DNA of 17,287 nucleotides from Bacteroides sp. UBA939 (GTDB taxonomy: Bacteria; Bacteroidota; Bacteroidia; Bacteroidales; Bacteroidaceae): positions 1 through 17,287 of the forward strand of contig NZ_DBDF01000184.1 in the NCBI RefSeq assembly GCF_002293435.1, read 5' to 3'. The translations under genes and the position numbers were made by a program. Numbering within the stretch: position 1 is the stretch's first letter; each line of letters begins with the position of its first letter. Below, one piece after another: positions 6,955 through 13,447 of the stretch. The notes beneath the pieces are model-generated. The model worked only from the letters and a program-made list of their open reading frames with translations, had not been told where the DNA came from and made no database searches.

Positions 6955-7380
6955 ATGAAGAGACTTCATTACATATTGGTTATTTTGCTGTCCCTGACGA
7001 TTGTATATGCAGGGGCGGGAGTCTCTATTGTCCACTATTGTTGTGCCCGTTGCGAGACGGCGCAGGCATGTTGTACCGATGGCTGTGCCAAATGCCATAA
7101 ATCTCATAAATCTCCTAAATGCCATAAATTTTCTCATCAACCGGAAAAATTCTGCAAATACGAAGGATGTACGGCTACTTTTTATAAAGTAGACTTGATG
7201 AGATATTCAAACGAAAGCCCTGTAATAACCGTACCTGTCATTCAGCTTCTCTGTGAAGCGTTGCCGGACTTCCTATACTCCTTGCCTGCTGGTGAATTGA
7301 AAGAGGCTGCATATTTCATACCTCCGCATCCCGACAGTTCGAGGCAGTATCTGGCTCTATATTCTGTTCTTATTATTTAG
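6955..7380 (+). CDS. Small exported Cys/His-rich protein, putative metal-binding
   Basis: The 141-residue protein starts with a hydrophobic segment (residues 5-20, a signal peptide or anchor). A compact metal-ligand zone follows: 11 cysteines in all, at 29, 30, 33, 39, 40, 44, 47, 56, 67, 72 and 100. Histidines are interleaved in CHKSHKSPKCHK (47-58). The HYCC pattern right after the hydrophobic segment recalls small proteins found beside metal genes in Bacteroidetes, but I cannot name a family. The second half (residues 75-141) has no motif I recognise. It is the first gene of a + strand set with a TonB-dependent receptor and an HMA protein, which points to metal binding, perhaps copper (inference). 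The next gene starts 122 bp later. Confidence 0.7.
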   Translation: MKRLHYILVILLSLTIVYAGAGVSIVHYCCARCETAQACCTDGCAKCHKSHKSPKCHKFSHQPEKFCKYEGCTATFYKVDLMRYSNESPVITVPVIQLLCEALPDFLYSLPAGELKEAAYFIPPHPDSSRQYLALYSVLII

Positions 7381-7387
7381 TGCAAGA

Positions 7388-7411
7388 ATACATCTTTTTC
7401 TGAAGATGTAT
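7388..7411 (+). other. Hairpin between the Cys-rich gene and the receptor gene
   Basis: ATACATCTT (7388-7396) and AAGATGTAT (7403-7411) form a 9-bp perfect stem with a 6-nt loop, 8 bp after the stop codon. No T tract follows. It may stabilise the mRNA or partly reduce expression of the next gene. The gap to 7502 also holds TATTTTG, one base short of the TAnnTTTG box. Confidence 0.4.
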
Positions 7412-7502
7412 AGAAAGGATATTGCCGTTACAATACGTGTAGAGGGCGAACAATCCCCGGCATATATTGTATTTTGTACTTATAATTAATGAATTCAGAT
7501 AT

Positions 7503-9716
7503 ATGAAACATATATTCTTATTAGTTTTTCTTTTCTCATTTCAGTTCATACAGGCACAAATAACAGGTGTTGTAAAGGATGCTGCCGGTGAACCTGTCCC
7601 GGGCGCCAATGTCTTTTGGATGGATACCACCGACGGGGTGACCACCGGCGAAGACGGTAACTTTTCCATTCAAAAGCCGGCTCGTAACCATATACTCGTG
7701 ATTAGTTTTGTCGGTTTTGAAAACGATACGATACATGTAGACAAGAGTGACCAAAAGCTGGATGTTGTACTTCATGAAGGTATGGAACTGAGTGAAGTGA
7801 ACGTGACAAGCCGTAAATTGGGCACGATGAAGCTGCGTGGAAGTGTTATAAATGAAGATATGATAAGCAGTGCCGAACTGACACGTGCCGCATGCTGTAA
7901 CCTGGGTGAGAGTTTTGTTACAAACCCATCGGTAGATGTAAGCTACTCAGATGCCGCAACCGGAGCTAAGCAGATTAAACTGCTGGGCTTGTCCGGTATG
8001 TATGTGCAGATGTTGACAGAAAACATACCGAACTTCCGTGGTGCTGCCGCTCCTTACAGTTTGGGCTATGTGCCCGGTCCGTGGATGCAGAGCATTCAGG
8101 TTAGTAAAGGCAGTTCATCCGTGAAAAACGGATATGAATCCATAACCGGACAAATCAATGTAGAGTTCAAGAAACCGCACTTGCCTGAGGCTGACCGGGT
8201 ATCCGCCAATCTTTTTGCTGCCAGCACAAACCGGTATGAGGCTAATGCCGATGCAACTGTGAATTTGTCCAAACGTTGGAGTACCTCGTTACTGGCGCAT
8301 TATGAAAATGAAACAAAGTCCCACGACTCCAACCACGACGGTTTTGCGGATATTCCCCGTGTAGAGCAATACAATTTTTGGAATCGTTGGGCGTATATGG
8401 GCGACCGTTATGTGTTTCAGGCAGGTATAAAAGCTTTGCACGAAACCCGCAATAGCGGTCAGGTGACGCACGGGCACGGAGCCACTTCTGCAGGCGAGCT
8501 GTACAATGTAGGTGTCAAGACCAATCGTTATGAAGCATTTACCAAAAACGCTTATATATTTGATAGGGAGAAAAACACCAACTTGGCATTGATTTTACAG
8601 GGCGTATTACACAATCAAGATGCCACTTATGGGCATAAGTTATACAATGTAGACCAAAGTAACTTTTACGCTTCTTTGCTTTTCGAGACGGAATTTACTA
8701 AGCAACACAGCCTTTCTACAGGATTGAGTTTCAATTATGACGGCTACAACCAGCGCTACCGGCTGTCTAATCAGACGGATGCAGGTCTTACGAAAGATTT
8801 TGTGAAAGAATCTGTCCCCGGCGCATACGTGCAATATACGTTTAATATGAACGACCAACTTAAGCTGATGGCAGGTATTCGTGGCGATTACAGCTGTAAG
8901 TATGGTTTCTTCGTTACTCCTCGCATCCATATTAAGTATAATCCGAATGAATACATTCAGTTCCGTCTGTCTGCCGGCAAAGGATACCGGAGTAGCTATA
9001 TATTGGCGGAGAATAATTATCTTTTGGCGAGCAGTCGTAAAGTAAGAATTACTCCTGATCCTGAACAGGAAGAGGCATGGAATTACGGTGCAAGTGTGGC
9101 GACTTATCTTCCTCTTTTCGGTAAAACATTGAATGTGAATGTGGAGTATTACTATACCAATTTCCTGAAACAAGTGGTTGTAGATATGGATAGTAATCCG
9201 CACGAGGTAGCTTTTTATAACTTGGACGGACGCTCATATTCTCATGTTTTTCAAGCAGAGGCAAGTTATCCGTTCTTCAAAGGCTTCACGCTGACGGCTG
9301 CCTATCGTTTGATGGACGTAAAAGTAACCTATAACGGTAAGTTGTCGGAGAAACCACTGACCGGAAGATATAAAGGTATGCTGACTGCTTCTTACCAAAC
9401 CCCTTTAGGTATATGGCAGTTTGATGCAACGTTGCAACAAGATGGAGGGGGAAGGATGCCCGAACCCTATGCGCTTGCCGACGGTAGTCTTTCGTGGAGC
9501 CGGCGTTACGGCAGTTTCCGGCAGCTAAGTGCACAGGTCACTCGCTATTTCCGTCATTGGTCTGTTTATGTTGGTGGCGAGAACCTTACGGATTTCAAAC
9601 AAAAGAATCCGATAATTGATGCTTCTAATCCGTGGGGGGAGAACTTTGACGCTACCATGATATGGGGGCCGATGCACGGGGCGAAGGCTTATGTAGGATT
9701 GAGATTTAATTTATAA
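7503..9716 (+). CDS. TonB-dependent outer-membrane receptor, probable metal or metal-complex transporter
   Basis: From ATG 7503 the protein has 737 residues with a clear signal peptide (MKHIFLLVFLFSFQFIQA, cleaved before QITG). This start is preferred to an upstream in-frame one at 7467, which would put 12 non-signal residues first. Residues 19-95 form a carboxypeptidase regulatory-like domain (ITGVVKDAAGEPVPGANVFW). Residues 100-225 are the TonB plug, with IKLLGLSGMYVQMLTENIP and VSKGSSSVKNGYESITGQINVEFKKP. The remainder is a beta-barrel ending YVGLRFNL with a C-terminal aromatic/Leu pattern. Two features hint at metal: a Cys pair C131-C132 in the plug and an HGHG motif in a barrel loop. The HMA gene follows after 14 bp, so they share a transcript. 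The ligand is unknown; copper or another soft metal is inference from neighbours. It is not a SusC-type glycan receptor, since no SusD lies beside it and it is too short. Confidence 0.88.
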   Translation: MKHIFLLVFLFSFQFIQAQITGVVKDAAGEPVPGANVFWMDTTDGVTTGEDGNFSIQKPARNHILVISFVGFENDTIHVDKSDQKLDVVLHEGMELSEVNVTSRKLGTMKLRGSVINEDMISSAELTRAACCNLGESFVTNPSVDVSYSDAATGAKQIKLLGLSGMYVQMLTENIPNFRGAAAPYSLGYVPGPWMQSIQVSKGSSSVKNGYESITGQINVEFKKPHLPEADRVSANLFAASTNRYEANADATVNLSKRWSTSLLAHYENETKSHDSNHDGFADIPRVEQYNFWNRWAYMGDRYVFQAGIKALHETRNSGQVTHGHGATSAGELYNVGVKTNRYEAFTKNAYIFDREKNTNLALILQGVLHNQDATYGHKLYNVDQSNFYASLLFETEFTKQHSLSTGLSFNYDGYNQRYRLSNQTDAGLTKDFVKESVPGAYVQYTFNMNDQLKLMAGIRGDYSCKYGFFVTPRIHIKYNPNEYIQFRLSAGKGYRSSYILAENNYLLASSRKVRITPDPEQEEAWNYGASVATYLPLFGKTLNVNVEYYYTNFLKQVVVDMDSNPHEVAFYNLDGRSYSHVFQAEASYPFFKGFTLTAAYRLMDVKVTYNGKLSEKPLTGRYKGMLTASYQTPLGIWQFDATLQQDGGGRMPEPYALADGSLSWSRRYGSFRQLSAQVTRYFRHWSVYVGGENLTDFKQKNPIIDASNPWGENFDATMIWGPMHGAKAYVGLRFNL

Positions 9717-9730
9717 ACAATGATAGAATT

Positions 9731-10045
9731 ATGAAAACAAAGAGATTATTAACTGCCTTTGCAGTTGTTTTATTGAGTGTGGCAACAGTGATGGCGAAAG
9801 ACATTCGCACGGCTGTATTCAAGGTTTCGCAAATGAGTTGCGAGAACTGTGTGCGTAAAATAAATCATAATATCAGGTTTGAGAAAGGCGTGAAAGAGTT
9901 CTCTACAGACCTGAAGACAAAGATGGTTACCATCACTTATGATGCCGAAAAGACGGATGTGAACAAGCTGAAAGCCGGTTTTAAGAAGTTCGACTATGAG
10001 GCGGAATTCGTGAAAGAAGTGAAGCCTGAAGAAAAAAAGAAGTAA
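9731..10045 (+). CDS. Exported heavy-metal-associated (HMA) domain protein
   Basis: The 104-residue protein has a signal peptide (MKTKRLLTAFAVVLLSVATVMA, then KDIRT) and one HMA fold. The metal site is M35-S-C37-E-N-C40 (MxCxxC) after the first strand (TAVFKVSQ). The fold continues through IRFEKGVKEFSTDLKTKMVTITYDAEKTD to a last strand, EAEFVKEV. The tail is lysine-rich (KPEEKKK). Such domains bind Cu(I), and in some cases Zn, through the two cysteines. An exported copy would act in the periplasm, plausibly taking metal from or giving it to the receptor encoded 14 bp upstream. It is too short to be part of a P-type ATPase, and none is in the window. The gene ends at a bidirectional terminator. 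Confidence 0.9.
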   Translation: MKTKRLLTAFAVVLLSVATVMAKDIRTAVFKVSQMSCENCVRKINHNIRFEKGVKEFSTDLKTKMVTITYDAEKTDVNKLKAGFKKFDYEAEFVKEVKPEEKKK

Positions 10046-10103
10046 GTATCCTGTCATAATTGTCGTCCGTAACATAAACGAACCGTGACGAGACACTTGG
10101 CTG

Positions 10104-10155
10104 AAAAAAACAGGTATTGCCCGTATTGAATATTCATGATGCGGGCATACCTTTT
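10104..10155. terminator. Bidirectional terminator between the HMA gene and bioD
   Basis: GGTATTGCCCG (10113-10123) pairs with CGGGCATACC (10142-10151), with one bulged T. On the + strand TTTT follows (10152-10155). On the - strand seven T follow (complement of 10104-10110). It lies between convergent genes and serves both directions. The rest of the 122-bp gap shows nothing else. Confidence 0.8.
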
Positions 10156-10168
10156 ATAATACAATTGC

Positions 10169-10816
10169 TCACCCCGTTATTTCCGGAACCACCATAAAAC
10201 CGGCTTTCGGAAAGTGCTTACCCAGATACCTTTTGATGTATTGCTGAGTATCTTCCTGTATGGTAGTATCCTCAACAGTAGGATAGAGATTATACAATAC
10301 TGTATGCAGCAGGATGCCCCGGTGCCTGATTGCCTCAAGGCTCAGCAACGTATGATTGATGCTTCCCAATTTCCCTGAAGTCACAAATACAAGCGGATAT
10401 TGCTTTCCGGCAATGTAATCAATCGTCAGATAGTTTTCGGTGAGAGGAACCATTAATCCTCCTGCACCCTCTACCAGGACAATATCGTAGCGGAGGGCAA
10501 GTTCCCGGGTAGCCCGTTCTATTTTGTCGAAGTCAATAGGGCGATTATCTATGCGTGAAGCCAAATGCGGGGAGCAAGGATACGAGAATATTTCGGGCAT
10601 AGTCAGCCCGGCGCGGTCTTCCTCGGTTGCGGGCATACCCATCAGGCGGCGATGCAAATCAATATCTTCGGAGTATCCCGTATTACCTGTCTGAATGAAT
10701 TTTTGCGTGATAACGCGTTTCCCGTTACAGATAAGCCGGCGTGCCAGGAAAGCGGTGCAATAAGACTTCCCGGCATCTGTGTCGATGCCACTGATGAAAT
10801 AAATGTTATTTTCCAT
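10169..10816 (-). CDS. bioD: Dethiobiotin synthetase
   Basis: The 215-residue protein has the BioD P-loop G10-IDTDAGKS-18 (consensus GTDTxxGKT), a lysine-containing strand VITQKFIQTG (35-44), SPHLAS (82-87) and VEGAGGLMVPL (115-125). It carboxylates 7,8-diaminopelargonate with CO2 and ATP to form the ureido ring of dethiobiotin, the step before biotin synthase. The length is normal for the family. It is the last gene of the operon, starting 5 bp after the bioC stop (TAGTAGAAATG), so translation is probably coupled. It ends before a bidirectional terminator. Confidence 0.95.
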   Translation of the reverse strand: MENNIYFISGIDTDAGKSYCTAFLARRLICNGKRVITQKFIQTGNTGYSEDIDLHRRLMGMPATEEDRAGLTMPEIFSYPCSPHLASRIDNRPIDFDKIERATRELALRYDIVLVEGAGGLMVPLTENYLTIDYIAGKQYPLVFVTSGKLGSINHTLLSLEAIRHRGILLHTVLYNLYPTVEDTTIQEDTQQYIKRYLGKHFPKAGFMVVPEITG

Positions 10817-10821
10817 TTCTA

Positions 10822-11592
10822 CTATCTGTTTTTCTTTTGGACAATGATGTAAATCGGATGATAAGTCAGCGTAACGTTCCCATCATCCATGCTAAATAAT
10901 TCGGTATATTGATTATTGAAAGCCTGCAAACGTCCACGCGTCCACATTTTTTTCTCCGTACCTGTCACCCCTGTCTGTTTCAGATGCCGGAGTACTTCGA
11001 GTGGAGTTGAGAAGGGGAGGGTAATAATCTCTTCTTCCATATAGATTATTTCAAAATAAGGAGCAAGCCATGTTTTTAATGTTTCTACCGGGAAATAGTC
11101 CAACCCATGCCCGGTCAATGTACGAATCTGATGCATGTTCTCCAACCCGAAAGTACTGAAAGCAAGATACCCGCCATCAGCCAGGAAGCTATGGCAATGA
11201 GCGAAGAACTTCTCCGGGTCGGTGAACCATTGCAAGGTTGAGCAGGAAGTTATCAAATCCGTTCCTGCAGGAAAGTCCATTTCTTCCGCATCACCGGGCA
11301 GGAATTGAATTTCGTTCTCTCCGGTATGTATTTCCAAATCCCCCAGGCACTCCTTCATTTCTTCGCAAAGGTCATTCAGAAGCAGATATTCCGGCTTCAA
11401 CCTATGCTTCAATATCCGTGAGTAGCTTCCCGTTCCGCATCCGAATTCCACAATCCGCCGAAACTTATCCAAAGCAGTATGCTTCATTAATAAGCCCATC
11501 ATTTTCTCTGCCACTTGTTGCTGTACGCGCGCTTCGCGGGAGTATGTATCCCGTGCGCGGGCAAACCGTTCCGCTATCAGTTTCTTATCCAT
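10822..11592 (-). CDS. bioC: Malonyl-ACP O-methyltransferase BioC
   Basis: The 256-residue protein begins LIAERFARARDTYSREARVQQQVAEKM, the characteristic BioC N-terminus. Its SAM-binding loop is VEFGCGTGSYSRIL (48-61). Further typical stretches are TDLITSCSTLQWFTDPEKFFAHCHSFLADGGYLAFSTFG. BioC methylates the free carboxyl of malonyl-ACP so that fatty acid synthesis can extend it to pimeloyl-ACP methyl ester. It overlaps the end of bioG by 16 bp, which suggests tight co-expression with the esterase that later removes the methyl group. The bioD start is 5 bp downstream. Confidence 0.94.
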   Translation of the reverse strand: MDKKLIAERFARARDTYSREARVQQQVAEKMMGLLMKHTALDKFRRIVEFGCGTGSYSRILKHRLKPEYLLLNDLCEEMKECLGDLEIHTGENEIQFLPGDAEEMDFPAGTDLITSCSTLQWFTDPEKFFAHCHSFLADGGYLAFSTFGLENMHQIRTLTGHGLDYFPVETLKTWLAPYFEIIYMEEEIITLPFSTPLEVLRHLKQTGVTGTEKKMWTRGRLQAFNNQYTELFSMDDGNVTLTYHPIYIIVQKKNR

Positions 11593-12275
11593 GCCTCTTG
11601 TAAATAGTGGAGGAACAATTCAACCTGATAATGGGCGTGCTCCGTGTAATGCACTACGGTTTGCTTCCGGTTTGCCTCTTCCTCATTGCGCCAGGCATTT
11701 AGCTGATTGGCAGGGGGGATAATACGGTCATTACTTCCCACTATAGCTTGTTGCCAGTGAAAAAGAACGGGCGGTTGAGAAAGATACCTGCGCTCTATTT
11801 CGATTAACTCTTCTTTTAATTCTTCCGGCGGTCGCCTGGGGGTGATTTTCAGAAACTCTTTGAATGCGTCTCCGTTGCTACACATTCGTCTCAGGAATTT
11901 ATGCAACGAAGCGCCTGTCAGCCCTTCTAACGTTCCATGATAAGTGGCGGGTGGAATGCCGAGCCTTTCATCAATAGGGTAGGGGGTGCCGTTGATGGCG
12001 ATGCTGCTTCGGATGGCGAGGGATGGCTTTGTTTCTTGCAGTCGGGCCATTATCCGGGTTGCCGCCCATACTCCCATAGACCATCCTACGACATGTATTT
12101 CCCGATACCCGTCCAGTAGTGAAGCATCAAAGTCCAAGGTACGGTAATCATAGCATATCATATAGTCGCTTTCTTCCGGACGATACTCTTTAAATGGTGT
12201 TTCGTCCGCTCCCCATCCGGCGAAGAATAGCAACAACCGCGGGTTATTCTCTTGTATAATATATACTTGTTTCAT
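11577..12275 (-). CDS. bioG: Pimeloyl-ACP methyl ester esterase, BioG type
   Basis: The 232-residue alpha/beta hydrolase matches BioG (DUF452). It has LLFFAGWGADETPF at 15-28 with the typical GWG turn, the nucleophile elbow G64-W-S66-M-G (VVGWSMGVWAA), a likely acid D183 (GSNDRI) and a likely base H213 or H215 (TEHAHYQ). BioG cleaves the methyl ester of pimeloyl-ACP and ends chain elongation, a task done by BioH in E. coli. The start at 12275 has AAGGA 4-8 bp upstream and lies 17 bp after the bioF stop. A second ATG with the same ATGAAACAAG context lies 16 bp upstream but is out of frame. The gene overlaps bioC by 16 bp. Confidence 0.92.
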   Translation of the reverse strand: MKQVYIIQENNPRLLLFFAGWGADETPFKEYRPEESDYMICYDYRTLDFDASLLDGYREIHVVGWSMGVWAATRIMARLQETKPSLAIRSSIAINGTPYPIDERLGIPPATYHGTLEGLTGASLHKFLRRMCSNGDAFKEFLKITPRRPPEELKEELIEIERRYLSQPPVLFHWQQAIVGSNDRIIPPANQLNAWRNEEEANRKQTVVHYTEHAHYQVELFLHYLQEAWIRN

Positions 12276-12292
12276 TATTTCCTTGTTTCATT

Positions 12293-13447
12293 CTATACAA
12301 TCAATCTTATCAACTCCCTTATCTCTTCTTCTTTTATTTCCGCTGTCAGCGAGAAGCGGATGCGCGATGTCCCTTCCGGTACTGTGGGCGGGCGCACGGG
12401 CAAGGCATAGAATCCATGTTGTTGGAGTTCCTTAGCCCGCAGCAGGGTGTCGGCGCTGTTTCCCACAATCATGGGGACTATGTGGCTGGTGCTGGGACAG
12501 GCGTGTCCTTTTTCCGTCAGCGACTCACGCAGCATCCGGCTGATGTGCTCCAAATGCTTTCTTTGCTTTTGGAGCGTGGACAACCGTTGAACGATGAATA
12601 ACGTCCACGCTACGTTCAGCGGTGGCAGGGCTGTGGTAAATATGAATGTGCGCATACGGTTTACCAAATACTCTTTCACGGTGCTCCGGCAGGCGATGTA
12701 CGCTCCGGCAGATGCCGCCGCCTTGCCGAAAGTCCCTACCAGGAAATCTATGTCCTGTATGCATCCGGCTTCTTCCGCACAACCCAATCCTTGTGCGCCC
12801 CGTACGCCAAAGGCATGCGCCTCGTCCACATAAAGCAACACATTGTGATAGGTTTGTTTCAGTTGAACCAGCGTCGCCAGGTCGGCCGCATCTCCATCCA
12901 TGCTGAAAATGCTTTCGGTAACGATGATTATTTGCCGGTAGTGTGCATGATTCTCGGCTATTAAGCGTGCCAGTTGTTGGACATCGTTGTGCCGGTAACG
13001 GATGCAATGCGCCGATGAAAGCCGGATACCGTCAATCAGGCTGGCGTGAACTAACTTATCTGCCAGTATCAATGTTTGGGCGTCGCTCACTGCGGGTAAA
13101 ATTCCCGTATTGGCGTGATAACCGCTGTTGAATGTCAAAGCCGCTTCGGTTTTGAATAGCCGGGCGAGCGTACATTCCAATTCTTCGTAGATTGTGAAGT
13201 TCCCCGTCAGCAGCCGGGAAGAGGAAGAAGTAGGCAAGAAACTGTCTGCCGATAATCCACCCAGAAACTCTTCCCGCAACTTCCGGTCGGATGCCAGTCC
13301 CAGGTAATCATTGGATGAAAGATTAAGCATCCGTCGGCCGCCGGCAACGACATTCCGTCCCTCGTGTATCAAAGCAGGCAGAGTTCGCTGGTTGCTGCGT
13401 TCTTCCAACTCCTGCAATTTCAGTTGCATTTGCTCTATCGTGTTCAT
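12293..13447 (-). CDS. bioF: 8-amino-7-oxononanoate synthase
   Basis: The 384-residue PLP enzyme of the alpha-oxoamine synthase family joins pimeloyl-ACP (or -CoA) and L-alanine to give KAPA. Seen are LNLSSNDYLGLASDRKL (41-57), SSSSRLLTGN (74-83), the DEAH motif at 208-211 (VDEAHAFGVRGAQG) and the Schiff-base lysine K242 in GTFGKAAASAGAYIA. The length fits the family. Its ATG overlaps the TGA of bioAB (ATGA, 13444-13447), so translation is coupled. bioG follows after 17 bp. A general glycine C-acetyltransferase is excluded by the operon. Confidence 0.95.
   Translation of the reverse strand: MNTIEQMQLKLQELEERSNQRTLPALIHEGRNVVAGGRRMLNLSSNDYLGLASDRKLREEFLGGLSADSFLPTSSSSRLLTGNFTIYEELECTLARLFKTEAALTFNSGYHANTGILPAVSDAQTLILADKLVHASLIDGIRLSSAHCIRYRHNDVQQLARLIAENHAHYRQIIIVTESIFSMDGDAADLATLVQLKQTYHNVLLYVDEAHAFGVRGAQGLGCAEEAGCIQDIDFLVGTFGKAAASAGAYIACRSTVKEYLVNRMRTFIFTTALPPLNVAWTLFIVQRLSTLQKQRKHLEHISRMLRESLTEKGHACPSTSHIVPMIVGNSADTLLRAKELQQHGFYALPVRPPTVPEGTSRIRFSLTAEIKEEEIRELIRLIV

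Noticed and set aside
12525..13007. 160-codon - strand frame within bioF
   Set aside because: It is out of frame with a complete, well-conserved bioF and has shadow-like Arg/His/Cys-rich composition.
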